A DNA stretch of 64,000 nt from Diphasiastrum complanatum. Lineage: Eukaryota > Streptophyta > Lycopodiopsida > Lycopodiales > Lycopodiaceae. The notes beneath the pieces were generated by a model. It saw only the letters and a list, made by a program, of their open reading frames with translations, ran no database searches and was not told the DNA's origin. Positions 22,933-38,566 of the stretch are shown piece by piece. Location of the stretch: positions 72,585,490 to 72,649,489 of the forward strand of contig CM055095.1 of NCBI GenBank assembly GCA_029204225.1, read 5' to 3'. The translations under genes were made by a program, and so were the position numbers. Position 1 is the first letter of the stretch, and every line of letters starts with the position of its first letter.

Positions 22933-24583
22933 ATGACCCATCACACCTAATAATACATTTTGAATATTGGCTTTACGAGATGCTTTTCACACGATGATTA
23001 TATCATTGTTTCTATTTGATAATAAGCTCTAGACTGAGTTAGTTATCTGGCTTTGGTTACAGAGGAAATAAGAGAGATTTTAATGTAAATAGGATGGTCG
23101 ATGCATAACATTACTGTTTAGGTGCTATGAGCTCAATTAAGTAAGCTAGTATTATCTTTAATAAACGTGTCCTTAACAAATATTCTATGTTTAGCTCCTT
23201 TGTCTTTAAAGTCTCAAAATTATCACTAAAAAGACATTTGCAGCAGCCTGTTACTTCTTTTTTCAATTTGATCTTATTGACCACAAGACACTAAGTTTGA
23301 TATGCAATTTGTTCACCAGTTTGATCTAGAGTGATAAGAGGACTCATTATGGATCTACTCCTGTGGCTTTATACAATTTTCTTTACCAGGGTACTGCTTA
23401 CTCCCAACTATTGGAAATCCATCATAGGAGTAGAGGATTCAAGCATTACTTGTAACCAGAACTGCAGTAACAAGAAGCTTGTACAACCTTCCTTTTTATC
23501 CCTTTGAGCAACCACCTTACCCTTATTCTTAATTTTGCAACTATTGATTTCAAACTTGATTTTCACCCCTTGATCTATAGTTCCCACTTACAAATTATTG
23601 TTTCATTTTTCTGACAAGAAATCACTTGCCATTCCAGGAATGTTCCTTCACTTCACTCTTGCTATTTTCTCCCAAAGCGATATCCATAAAGGCTTGCCAT
23701 TGTTTGCATAACTCCAAAGTTTCTTTGGTCCCAGGTTCGAGCCTCCCTTGGAAACCAAGAAGCGTTGTTTGCATAACTATCCAAAAATATACCTGTTTTG
23801 CTAAATTTGATAAATTTGATACTGGCCTTGCTTTCATGTAATGCTCTAGAACTCACAAAAGAACTGTTTACTAATACATGCACTAGGAAAGATTAACATG
23901 CATGAAAGATCTATTACCTAAAAATAACCTTTGAACCAGTCCTTGCTTTTCATGAATATATTGGTCTACCTCCGTCTTATTTGATCTGACCAGCTATTGA
24001 GCATGTGATTAAGCACCTTTAGATGATCAAAGATGATTGAATTGAACACAAGACATCCATTCAATACTAGGAGGATTGATCACTTTACAACATCAGAAAA
24101 GCCGAGCTATATATCATCTCAATTTGACATGGCCTTGGTTGTGGATTTGGCTTGACCTTTATGCTTAAACACTCTCTTTTGAAAATGGTTTGACAAAGGC
24201 TGCCTACCATGTTGCTGTTGGCCTCATGACTCTCCCTAAGAGTATTATTATCCTCTTCCTCGTGCCTATGCTCGAACATTGTCCACAATTTTCAGTCAAA
24301 GTTGGCCGTTTATTTTGGTCTTCAGATGGTGCTTATTTATTCGCTATGCAACAAATCACGTGCATGAATTTTAACTAAAAATGATGTTTTTACATTGACA
24401 TGCTACCATTAGTGACTAGATCACACTAATGATAGGAGCTCCGAATATCTGTTGCTTTTGTTGTACAAAAAATGTTGTATGCCTCATCAATTTGTGTGCA
24501 TGTTGTGCAAATTGAATGCCTGGAGCAATTTTTCAACTACAATATATACGCTTCGAGAGCCTTTGATCACATTTGGCCAAATT
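22933..24583. other. Intergenic stretch after the WD40 gene
   Basis: The sequence is AT-rich with no gene I can support. Open frames around 23622-23883 run on both strands over the same bases and match nothing I know. The 3' UTR of the DCAF4-like gene must lie in the first few hundred bases, but no strong AATAAA signal stands out close to the stop. Confidence 0.5.
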
Positions 24584-24710
24584 GGCAATTATCAGGGGCG
24601 CGCTCTACCACTGAGCTAATAGCCCGGAGACTTGAAAAATGACCTAAAATTCCTTCCCGGTCCTCTCGTACTAGGGAAAGGTCCTCTCAATGCTCTAACG
24701 CCCGCACCGG
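24584..24710 (-). other. Chimeric plastid DNA insert: trnI-GAU 5' exon and 23S rRNA fragment
   Basis: On the minus strand 24584-24625 reads GGGCTATTAGCTCAGTGGTA followed by GAGCGCGCCCCTGATAATTG, the plastid trnI-GAU 5' exon and the first bases of its intron. Bases 24651-24710 on the same strand read through GAGCATTGAGAGGACCTTTC and CCTAGTACGAGAGGACCGGG, the plastid 23S rRNA sarcin-ricin region. The two are separated by 25 bp of other sequence. In the plastid rRNA operon these pieces lie kilobases apart in the order trnI then 23S, whereas here the 23S piece precedes trnI. This is a rearranged nuclear plastid insert and not a working tRNA or rRNA gene. Confidence 0.88.
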
Positions 24711-25524
24711 AGAAGGATGATATTGAAATCATCGAAAGTATAGAAAATTCTAATAATTCTATTTCTAATAATTAAAGATTTTATTTTACTATCATCATGT
24801 TTTGGTAGTGCTATTGTCGTGCTGCCTCATACAGCTTCGAGCATGTTGATATGGATTGTCACAAGCAAATCACCTATGTTGAATTGGATTTTGGCAGGAT
24901 ATCACTTGCATGCGAGAGTTATTGCTTCCAAACGTACTGCTGGCTAGCTTCTAGTGAACATAATTGCTATGTATGCAATAGTTGACACTAGCATCGATTT
25001 TTATTTTGAGCTGTGTTTCCAACTTTCAGCTCCACTTGATGATATATTGTGGCTTTGTATAAGCACGCACGCACGCTTAGATTGACGACTGGCATGTTTT
25101 ACAAACATCAAATATATGTAGATGTGAATGGCATGATCAACTACAAAAGAAAGTGTCAAGAATGTGAATAACTGAAGTGCAATCATAATTAAAAAATGAT
25201 TCTCAAATGCCTAATTAGACCTTCACTAGTATTGTGTTGATTAAAACAAATTTCCTCATATTGATGTATTTAATAGTGTAATTCAACAACTTCACACTAT
25301 ACAAATATATATAGGTTCACATTTGAAGGTGTGGCTGGAGATCATTCCACGATTTCCAACTCATACTAGAGAACCTTGAGGGCATGCACAATATTGTACC
25401 ATGGTTAGACACATTTTGTATTGCCTCAATAAAGTGACATGTAGTGGTGAAATGATAATCCACTCAATCACCAAGAAGAGCTAGGTTGCAAAGTGGAAAA
25501 AAAGAATCAACAAAAGTAGAATGA
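24711..25524. other. Intergenic stretch, nothing recognised
   Basis: AT-rich sequence with no open frame or repeat I can name. The first 60 bases beside the plastid insert are very AT-rich and could also be organellar, but nothing in them is diagnostic. Confidence 0.4.
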
Positions 25525-25829
25525 TGTTGGAGTTAAAATATGTGATTTGGCCTTTCCATGCTGACTTTGAGCTTCTTTGTGTCAAATGTTTTGGCCAAGA
25601 TAATGCACAATTATCATTTGAACATTCAGGACATGCTCATATGAGGATTACTCTAGGAATTTATTTTGTGTTTAGACTTGAGTGTTATTAATCCACACAT
25701 TTGAAGGATATGCCTAGATAGGCTAGTACCAATTTGCCATTTGGAAAGTTTCTATAAGTTAGGAACAATCTCCTTGAATCTGGAAATTTCGAAGAGGTGC
25801 AATTTGATTGGATGCTTCTAAACTTCACA
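25525..25829 (+). repeat. Probable copia LTR (305 bp) followed by primer-binding site
   Basis: The segment opens TGTTGGAGTTAAAATATGTG and closes CTTCTAAACTTCACA, giving TG...CA ends, and is followed at 25830 by TGGTATCAAAGCC, a close variant of the initiator-Met primer site used by plant copia elements. A copia protease remnant lies downstream on the same strand at 26689-27066, consistent with a 5' LTR. No second LTR is seen. Confidence 0.6.
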
Positions 25830-27066
25830 TGGTATCAAAGCCTTGTTCAAGAGGTTGAGTGTTTTATCCATTCGAAAGTCCAAAAATAGCATCTTTTAAG
25901 AGTAAAAAGCTAGTCTTGGTGAGGAGAGTTTCTAACAAGTGGTACTGTTGAAACTTTTGTGAAAAATTGTCAAAATCTATCTTGTGTTTCTAGTTTCTGA
26001 GAAAATATCACATGTGTGGAGCATGTTCCCACATGTAGAAAAAGTAAAAATAGTTTAGTCATGTTGACTTGGTATCATAAAGATTTTGTATCAAGCATCT
26101 TGATGTAGAACTTTGATAGGGCCAAAATTGGCATGGAGGTCAAAATGGTCAATTCCACATGTAAAGTCTCAATTTGGCCATAAGTAGATTATTGTGATGC
26201 AAAATCGAGGTAGTTAGGCTTGTGACACATGTGTAGATGTAGTTTGATGAGTGATGAAGTCAAAGTGTTGGCAAAAGTCAAAGGGTCCAATCACAAGTGA
26301 GATTTTCATAAGAAGGGTCCAATAGAAGTGTAAGAAGGATGCATCACTCATCCAATAGGATTAGAGAGACTATGTTTGAGTCCAATAGTCCACGAGTTTC
26401 TATATGTAGTTTCATTCTCTTCATTAATCAATGTGAGTTTTTGAGTCAATTGTGAGATCAATCAATTTTGTGTGTATTTTCACTTTCTCTCTCTACCGGA
26501 GTTCAATTGGTCTATTCTCTCTCTACCCAAGGAGAGGAGCTTAATTTGCCTTAATTTTTTCATGATGAGCTTCCACACATGTGAAACTACTTTGGTTTTA
26601 AAAGTATGCATGTAATTTTGCCTCTTTGCCTTAGAATTTGACATTGATCTTGGTTTTTAATCAATAGTTGATCTAAAGTGCGAAAGCTTTGCTTAGGAGA
26701 TCAGTTTCACACATTAAGAGCTACTCCAATGACACATGGTGGATTGATAGTGAGGCTAGTTCCCACATGACATTCCAAAAGGATTTTTTCTCAACTCTTG
26801 TACCTTTTGTAGGTTGTAAAAAGTCTATTCTAATAGCAAGTGATCAAGAATGTAGAATAGATGGAGTGGGAACTATTCCCTTAAGTCTTGGATCCTCTAA
26901 AAGAGTAGATCTTGATAATGTACTCTATGTTCCTACACTCACTAAGAATTTGTTAAGTGTAGGACAATTGATGGATGATGGCTTAGATGTCCATTTTAAG
27001 CAAGGTGTTTGCTCCACAATGATGAATAATACTTGCATTGTAAAGGGATTCAAGCAAGGAAGGTAA
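25830..27066 (+). mobile_element. Ty1/copia fossil, leader and protease remnant
   Basis: From about 26689 the plus strand reads DTWWIDSEASSHMTFQKDFF and VDLDNVLYVPTLTKNLLSVG, the hallmark copia protease segment that precedes integrase. The gag part expected between 25850 and 26680 is not recognisable; that stretch looks like leader or LTR-like non-coding DNA. The rest of pol is absent and the minus-strand gypsy fossil E3 begins at about 27064. It is a broken remnant. Confidence 0.75.
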
Positions 27067-28329
27067 TGTGGTTTCGTTGTGAGTCTGTAGATTGGTCGTG
27101 TTAACTCCGCAAAGTCTAAAATGAAAACTCAATAGTAGTTAGCATGACCCATGAAAATTTAGACTCCACGGATCATTCTTGGTGGTGGCAGATCGACAAT
27201 AATCCTTATCTTTGACAGGTTCATGGTGATCCTGTGTCTGGATACTATATGGCCAAGAATTAAGCCATTGTGTCACCCAAAACTGACACTTCTCTGGGTT
27301 CAAAGATATCTAATATTCGCGGCATTTCTTCAACACCTTTTCCAAATTTGATAAGTGCTCCGAGATAGGCCCGTGCACGCATAGATTATCTAGGAGAATC
27401 TCCAAATTTTTTTGCAAATAATCTTTGAATGCCACCTGCATAACTCTTTGAAAGGTACTTGGGGCATTACAAAGTCCAAACGACATCACCTTGTAGGCAT
27501 AGGTTGTCCATTCCGTGGTGAATGTTGTCTTGTGCTGATCTCGCGGCGCTATTTTCACCTGATTGTAGCCGCTGAAACCGTCCAAAAAACTGTAGGCTTC
27601 TGCTCCTACTACTCTATCTAGAACACTTTCCGTGAATGTTAAGAAAAAATGATCCTTCTTGGTGACTACATTTAACGCTTTCAGGTTCACACAGATTCGC
27701 ATTTTGCCATTTTTCTTGGGTACTATGACTATCGACGACACCCATTTAGTGTGTTTGATTTCATAGATGAAATCAACATCTAGTAAGTTATGCAACTCCT
27801 GCTTGATCAATTCTGTATAGTTCGGGTTGCAACGATAGTAATGACTCACCTTGGGGATTGCTCAATCCACCAAGGGTATGGTATGCTGGACTACGGTTGT
27901 GGTGGGATACCCTTCAGATCACTGTAATTTAAAGCAAAACAATCCTTGTATTCCACCAATAATGAGCGTAGTCTTTTGAATTGAGTGGGCGTTAACTTTT
28001 TTTCCACATGCACGATCTATTCTTCTTCACCTGGCTCATCAAGATTCATAGGTTGCGTTCACGTAGGTCCTTTGAAGACTTGTTCCGCTGGTTCCTGACT
28101 TTGATCATGTTCTCTTTGTGCTTGCGACATCATAATTTGTTCGCGAACCTTTTGAGCTTCAACAAGAAAGCCATGAGATTCTACAGAAAACTCTTTTGCG
28201 AATCTTTCGAGTTGACTGCAAGACAAATTTCATGAATCCTTCGCGAATCTTTTGAGTTGGTCACGAATAGAAATGTTTCGAGTTCGCTTCGTTTCTTTCT
28301 CATCATTTGTCAAGTAAACTGTGTGCTTT

Positions 28330-31300
28330 GTTAGTAGAATCAAGATCTGTCTGATCAGTGGTTCTACAACTCCCTCTCAAAGTGGCAGTTGGATTAACCC
28401 CAATCTTCTTCACTGCTTCTCGAACAAAGCTTTACTTAGTGGCTTTGTAAAGATATCAGCTGTCATTTCCTCCGTGGGTATGAAGGCTATCTTCAGTATC
28501 TTCTTCTCGACTAAGTCCAGAATCACATGACACTTGATAGCTATGTGCTTCGTTTTCGAGTGAAATACAGGATCTTTCATAAGATAGATTGGTGAAGTGT
28601 TATCCATTAACAAAACATAAGGTTCAGAACTAGATTCATCAAATCCTACCAATATTTGTTTAATCCAGATCAGCTCGTTTGCCATCTTGAGTGTACTTTT
28701 GTTGGTGAAGATACAACTTACCACCTTTAAAGTCTCTCACGATCTGCAAGCCTAGATATATTTTAGCTTCTCCTAGGTCAACGATCTCAAATATTTCAGA
28801 AATGTCTCTTTTGACATCTGAAATTAACTTATCTCTTCTTGAGAAGATAAGCGTGTCATCAACATAAACAGCTAGAATGATTATTTCATTTTGGACATGC
28901 TTGATATAGACATTTCATTCAGCAAATAGAGGTTTGAAGCCTATGGAACGTAGTGCTTTGTCCTTCTTTCTATACCATTGTCTCGTTGCTTGTTTCAGAC
29001 CATAAATGTTTTTATTCATGTGACATCCATTCTGGATATTCTTGGCTTACAAAACCAAGTGATTGGTCCATGAATAAGTCTTCTTCGAATTCTGCGTGCA
29101 GGAAAGCAGTTTTCTCATCCACAATATGGATTTTCAGATCACGAGTCACTGCATACGTGAATAACAAGTGAATTGATGTATATTTGACTAGGTGAGAAAG
29201 TATCAGTGTAGTCGATCCCTACTTCTGTGAAAATCCTTTAGCAACTAACTTGTCTTGTATCTGATGTTTTTTCCATCAGGACCTGTTTTGATCTTATAGA
29301 TCCACTTGCACTTGACTGGTTTTCTACCATCAAGTATAGGTGCAAGTGTCCATACATTGTTCTTGTACATGGATGACATTTCGTCCTCCATTGCCTGAAT
29401 CCAGCGATCTTTATCTGGTCCATCTAGAGCTTCGTCGAATGTTTGAGGTTCATCAAAGAATCCACAAAATTTGATGGCTGTATTAAAAACATCCTGACCA
29501 TACATTTCTGGTGGTTTTTGTTGTTTGTCTGATCTTCTCACAGGTGGTTTCGAGTTCGATTATGCAGGTTTTGAGTTCGATCTGATTCGAGCTTTTCTAC
29601 TGGAATTCGAACTGGCAATTCGATTCTGTCAGGCAATCGATCTTGACCTCCCTCTGAATCTGGTAACTCTCTTTCATCTTCTGCTTATTTTTCTTCTATT
29701 GTTGTTGGTAGCTCATAATAATTTTTGAGAATCTCATAGCAGACTAGATCACTGTCTGCTATGTATTTTGTCTCATCAAATTTAACATCTCGAACCACTT
29801 TTATCTTGCCAGTTTCGGGTACATAGACACGATAATATGATGAATGTAACTCGAATCCTATTAGAAAACTTTGTTCTATCTTTTCATCGAGTTTCTTTCT
29901 CAGCTTATTTGGTATGTGCATATACACTGCGCATCCAAATGTTCGAACATGTGCAAGATTTGGCTTCAATTTCCACCATATCTCATGAGGAGTTTTATCC
30001 GGTATTTGAGATTTCAGAATATGATTCTGAAGATAATTTGATGTAGCCACTGCTTCTGCCCACAACTATTTTGGTGCCTTCACATGAGCCATCATACACC
30101 TTGCAGCTTCCATAAGTGTACGATTTCTTCGTTCAGCTATTCCATTGTGCTAAGGTGTGTAAGATGCAGTCTTTGTATGCATAATACCTCGATCAGTACA
30201 GTAAGCTTTGAATTCATTGGACATGTACTCACCTCCACAATCTGTGCGAATTTGCTTCAACTTATTGTCTATACGCTTCTCAGCCCAATTCGTATACTCA
30301 ACGAATTTCTCGAAAGTTTCAGATTTAGTATGAATAAAGTATACTACAACAAACTTGTTGAAGTCATCAATAAACGTAATGAAGTATTTTGCATCACCCA
30401 ATGACAATACTCCAAATGGTCCACAAATATCTGGATGCACAATTTCAAGTACCTTACTTGCTTTATAAACATCCTTACTGAAAGGTGTTCTAGTCATCTT
30501 GCCTTTAAGACAAGATTCGCAGGTAGTTCAAATATCTCTACTTTTGATTTTGACTCCTTGAATTCTCTGACTTTTGTTGGCTTGGTACAAGGCTTCCATG
30601 TTCATGTGACATAGCCTCTTGTGCCACAGTACATCCATTGATTCTTGAGTTTGATTGACTTGTTCGATTCTTGTTCAAATGTTCAGGTGATATAAATTTC
30701 CTTCTCTATTGCCTTTAGCAACTAGGTTATCAGAATCTTCCTCGAATAGTTTACAAGAGTTCTTCGTGAAGGTTACTGACATGCCTGTATCAACTATCTT
30801 AGCAATGGATAGAAGATCTTTATCAAGAGTAGGGACATAGAGAACTTTATCCAGTTTCTTGTCTCCCTGATTTGTGTCTAGTCATAATACACCAATTCCA
30901 TCAACCATGTGTTTAGAACCATCCCCAAGTATAATGAATCTCAAATAGTTCCTCTTCTTGTACTCAGACAAAATTTGTTTCGAGAAAACAAAATGTGAGG
31001 TGGCTCCCAAATCCAGTACTACTTCTCGAATTGAATAAGTTGAACAACATAGATCAGTACTAACATAAGCTGTTGAATTCCTTGTTGCCCTATCTTCTGC
31101 TGCTCTGGAGCATTCTGCTTTGTCTTTGACATAGTTTGAATCTGAAGGGTTCGCTTCGATTCTGCTCCTTTTTGTTTTCGGGATTTTGATAACAGTCTAC
31201 TGCTACATGACCCCGTTTATGACAATGAATGCATTCAATCTTTGGATTTAGCCAACACTTTTCTTCTCTGTGACCTGATCTTCTACATTTGTTGCAGATC

Positions 31301-31915
31301 TTCTTATCTCCGGAATTCTTCTGTTGTTTTTCAGATTGTTGTTCATTAGTCTTAGACTCATTCTTCTTAGACAACTCCCTCTCAAACTTAGACTTCTTAG
31401 AAAATTTATTCTTCTGAGTAAATAGAGCATTTTCTGAATCACCATTGTCGTCATAGCGTTCACAAGCTTATACTTCCTCCTTAACTCTGTCTATTGCCTT
31501 TTGAAGTGTCATTGTCGCATCTTTCACCAATAAGGTTCGAGTTGTGTGGAATGACCTGGGTAGGGCTTGAAGAAAATAACTAAGTTGTTTTTCCTTAAAA
31601 ATTGTATTTTCTGCACCAGAATTTTGCAAGGAAATAAACAAATCTTTAATCTTTCGCACGAATGTATTCAGGTCTTTGTCATCCCACTATAGGTAAGTTA
31701 ATTGGTCTTCCAAGGACATGATCTGATTACGAGATCGAGTCTCATTCTTGGTTTGCGATTCTTCCCATAAATTCTTTGTGTTTGAAATTGATGTAAGATC
31801 TAACATTATATTGTCATGCACTGAAGACGCAATAATTGCCTATAGCTTTGTCAATTTTTTAAACTCCATTCTCGAAGTTCTTTGCCAGGAGTAGCTTATG
31901 GCTTCTCCTCAATTG
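28330..31915 (-). mobile_element. Ty1/copia fossil E8 nested in E3 (minus strand)
   Basis: The minus strand gives copia order from right to left: UBN2-type gag (31468-31900), zinc knuckle (CNKCRRSGHREEKCW, about 31280), integrase (29685-30497, with FGVLSLGDAKYFITFIDDFN and HTKTASYTP), RT (about 28740-29541, FDEALDGPDKDRWIQAMEDE) and RNase H (28410-28724, KHIAIKCHVILDLVEKK). RT-RNase H after integrase defines Ty1/copia. Both edges meet E3 sequence, so it inserted into E3. Clear LTRs are not seen at either edge. It is broken, with several disruptions. Confidence 0.87.
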
Positions 31916-31999
31916 GTTCTACCCATTGCCATAGCTCAAGTCTCCTTGTTGTAGGTAAAAGCATGTTGCCAAGGGACTAAATCATCGTGCACAGGGTTC

Positions 32000-32700
32000 T
32001 CAATAGCTTTTGCTGACATCCATGCTACATTGATCATATTCACCCCGAAAGTGATTGGCATGTCCAATGTATAGCACTTGGGTGAAGATGTGCTGGGATC
32101 TGGATCTAAATATGGTTGACAAAGCCATATAGTCAATAATTGCCAATGCGTCCGTCCATATCATAATATCCATTTCAGAGTCGTAAGGACCTCCCCTGGC
32201 TTGCGTTGGGTGATCAATTGTATGATATGTGGTGGATGATCTGTCATCAACTTTAAGTGTAATTGGTTTCACCGCCCATGTGGTTGGATCGACCTTTACA
32301 GCCTGTTCTCTGTTTTTGAAGGTGAGTTTTCTGGTTCCCCAGTTGTAATCCACTTGCATGGTCCTCAACCACAGTCTTCCTAGTAAAACACGGTAGGCAG
32401 AAGGGGACTCTGATATGTCCATCACCACAAAAGTGATTACAAATTGCATTCCCGCTATTTCCACCGAGATGTTGTCAACTACACTTTTGGGTTTTATACA
32501 GGACTGATCGGCTAGCTTGATGGCAAATTTGCTGGCTTCAATCCTTGCAGACCCCATTTTTTATACAAAGTAGTGGAGATCAAATTTACACATGACTTTC
32601 CATCTACCACTATTGCCTCATCCTCAAATCTCTTGTGCTTGATTGGCAGAATAATATTGTATTCTTCGCTTTCCCACGTCGGCGTTGCTCGTTTCTTCAT
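32000..32700 (-). pseudogene. E3 protease region (fossil)
   Basis: The text VDNISVEIAGMQFVITFVVM, YRVLLGRLWLRTMQVDYNWG and RKLTFKNREQAVKVDP parallels the E6 protease region at 54988-55428. The position just downstream of the gag zinc-knuckle region is as expected. Confidence 0.8.
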
Positions 32701-33878
32701 AGCCCACAGAGTAGATGGGCTCTTTTGTTACTGAATCTGCTTCCGCCTTGGCCCATCCGGCCAGAGGACTCTTGACTTGCAGCGCAATTCGCAGTAACTC
32801 TCCATGGGATAAGTTAACACGACTTGCTAGCAAAGTTGTGAGTATTTCAATATGCAGATCCTCATGCTCCACCATGTGGAATGGTGGTTCCTAATGATGC
32901 AACTGATTGTTCTGATCAGTTCGCACTGGTGAGCCCGTTTGTGGTACTGGTTCTTCAGTGGCAAGAGGTTTTGCAGGTACGTCTCTTGCTTGTGCCTTTT
33001 CCTCCTCTTGCACTTTTTGCACCCAGTGGCGTATCTTGTGATAATGTCTTCCTTCTTCTCTCCCATTCGGATATGGCCCTGTAGTAGAGGGTTGATCATC
33101 TGATACCGACGAGGGTGGTGAGGGAGCCACTTCCTTCCGCTTTTGCGCTCACGTGACTACTAGCACTGGGGCATGAAGGTGTTGTTTTCCTGGTGGCATC
33201 CTTTCTAGAATTGTTGTAGGGTGTACGAAGATTAAATTCAATGGTGCACTCATTCCAGGTTCTAATGGACAATTCTTGTAGCAGTGCCCGTATCCGCATT
33301 CTCGGCAAAAGGATGTGTATTGTCCCTTTAAGGACATTCTGCAATTCTATGGCCTTTGCCGCATCCGTAGCAGCCGTAATTTCTACCACCTTGACGCTGA
33401 GGCTGAGCCGCATAGGTCGCATAATACTCACTAATGGATGGATCTACAAATATCTCATCTGGCTCATACCACTGCTGCTGCTCAGGTTGAGGTGATGTTG
33501 GTATTTCATGTTCCGCCGCTGCTAAATTCACATGAGCCACTTGGTTGTTAGCTGGCCCTGGTGGTGCAGGTAAGGCCATGCACTGCTGATTGTTCGGCGT
33601 GCCATACCTCGGTGCCGCATTGGGTGTCCCTTGACGATAAGGATAAGAGATCTGATATGGATTCCTCTTCTGTTGTATGATCTGGGGGTTAAATGGAAAA
33701 AATGTCATCTTGTGCGATGATGTGTTGCACAGATGACAAAATCTCTGTGTCAATATGAGGTTTTGATTTAATACCGGGCACTCATAGGCTGTATGGTTTC
33801 GAGTGCAAACTAAGCGCCATACATTTTCTCGATGATGATACTATAGCTGGTTCTGTTCCGGTGGGGTTGTATAGCTCC

Positions 33879-34731
33879 CTACAAGGACTTCAGTTTCTGA
33901 TCAAATTGTGCCATCAGTTGTTCCATCTGGTGCTTGTGTAACTCCATCATTTGTTCCATCATCAAATCTGTTGATATACTAGATGCGTTGGATGATGATG
34001 CTACCGAAGGGATTGGATTATGGGTGGTCGGATAAGATTCATCGTCTGAACTCTCATCTTTTTCCCTAATGGCATCTCCCATTGCTTCCTACAATGTAGC
34101 GTACAACTCCCCATTTTAAGTTCTCTTCTGATACTATGTGGTAACCCCACAAGGAACCACATAATAACCGCATGATCAGGAGTTAGGGCTGCGTTGCATT
34201 CAGATCTTAAATGTTTGACTTGTTCTATATAGTCCCTGACCCTTTTTCTTTTTCCCATCTTCACTTTGCTCATCAGGAGAAATGGATCTTCCAGGAACTC
34301 TTTTGGTTCAAAGCACGTGATGAGAGCCGCCTTCACTGCTTCCCAAGTGGCTTTTTCTTCTTTCGATAGGTTGAAGAACCAATCTTGCGCTACTGCTACC
34401 AGAGACATCGGGAACAACATCAATTTCTCTGTCAGTGTCCGCTCGCGCATGCTTGCTCGTAGATTTGGAGAAATCTGATGGGATCTTACGACCGGTCATA
34501 TTTAAGTATTTCCATATGTGGTGCTCTCCGGACTGCTTGCAATGGTGCGACAAATACATGGTGACCCATAGGATCCATTGGTACTGGTTCTGGTTCTGCC
34601 TCGATTTGCGCAGCTACAGGAAGGTTTGGTGCTTGATTCACTGTTCTTCTTGTGATTGATCGTCCGGATCTCAAAGTCATTTGGCGGTAGAGTCCAAGGA
34701 TGTTGGAACTTGCTGGTACAGTGGAACTCAA
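33879..34731 (-). pseudogene. E3 gag core (fossil)
   Basis: Minus-strand gag text (VAQDWFFNLSKEEKATWEAV, FEPKEFLEDPFLLMSKVKMG, RVRDYIEQVKHLRSECNA) matches the gag of E6 at 53033-53476 almost phrase for phrase. A probable ATG start lies about 45 bases inside the right edge (MTLRSGRSITRR). Confidence 0.8.
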
Positions 34732-34740
34732 TCTAGATCT

Positions 34741-35640
34741 TAGGGGATCAGATCAATATGATTGGCCGATTGTGTGATTATAGGCCTCTTACGGTGGTTT
34801 TTCCTTGATAACTTGATCCTTACTTTGATTGGCCTGAGATTTTCATAGTAGCTGGATCTGGTGCAGATCTAACTATTGATCTATTCTACAAAAGTTACTC
34901 CTACGAGAGTGGGCTGTGCTAAGGTTCTTTCACTGTTTTGTAGTAAAAAAAACTTGATTTTTAAAAAACTACTGGGAAGTAGCTCTCGCAAGGCTTACAA
35001 GAGCTATATTTGGTATGGATCTAGCTCTAAAAAACTCTACAAAGGTTAACTCTCACAGAAAATACAAATTTCGATGTTTGCGAGGGTTCAAGAGCACCTT
35101 GTTGCTCTGATCTTCACCAGTAATTTGTACTAACTCTCGCAAACTTCATCACTGATGTAAAATGACATTCTAAAGCCAATGGGATGGTCTGCAAAGGTTA
35201 ATTCTGAAAGGATTTTTTGGATCTTCTATTGTTGATTTTTCAGCATTTAAATCCACTTTTTGGCTCACTGGAATCAAACTAACTCTCGTAGGCTCTTCTG
35301 TGTCCTTCTCTCACTAAGATGGAGCTCCAAAATTCTCTATGAAGGTTACCTGCCAGTAGAACTCCATAATTCTCTGTGAAGGTTACCTGCCAGTAGAACT
35401 TCAAAATCAGATGTCTGCGAGGGTTCTCAGCTCATTTCCCATCTTTTTTTCCTTGGGAACCTTCACAGGGGCACTTTTTCTGGGAATGAACCTTCGCAGC
35501 CTTCTCTGTGTCCTTGTCTCACTGAGATGGAACTTCAAAGCTTTAGTAGAAGTACACTTAAATTTTGAGGAGAGCACATGTTCAGGTCTAGAATAACAAT
35601 TTTTTTTTAGGATCATTGGTCAGGTGACAAGGTCAGATTT
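34741..35640 (-). repeat. E3 leader with recurring AACCTTCRC-type motifs and a short tandem duplication
   Basis: Upstream of E3's gag lies about 900 bp without a gene. Short related motifs recur on both strands: TTTGCGAGGGTTCAAGAG (35078-35095), TCTGCGAGGGTTCTCAG (35414-35430), GTGAAGGTTACCTGCC (about 35379) and GAACCTTCGCAGCC (35488-35501). A tandem duplication of about 40 bp occupies 35330-35402, where AAGGTTACCTGCCAGTAGAA occurs twice. Similar motifs appear in the leader and post-pol region of E6. Confidence 0.55.

Positions 35641-38566
<2,926 letters not shown>

Larger units (their letters stand above)
27064..34740 (-). mobile_element. Ty3/gypsy fossil E3 (minus strand), split by a copia element
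   Basis: Minus-strand parts run from right to left: gag (about 33879-34731), zinc-knuckle region (33100-33750), protease (32000-32700), then, beyond a copia insertion at about 28330-31915, the RT entry and palm region (27310-28250) and the start of the segment after RT (27064-27300). RT text includes VIVPKKNGKMRICVNLKALN and YKVMSFGLCNAPSTFQRVMQ. It is close in layout and wording to fossil E6 (52.4-63.2 kb). The RNase H and integrase parts are missing at the left. It is broken, with more than ten disruptions. Confidence 0.85.

Noticed and set aside
23622-23883. Overlapping open frames on both strands
   Set aside because: Open on both strands over the same bases with no family resemblance; most likely chance.
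24584-24625. Functional tRNA gene
   Set aside because: Only the 5' exon of plastid trnI-GAU is present, without the 3' half.
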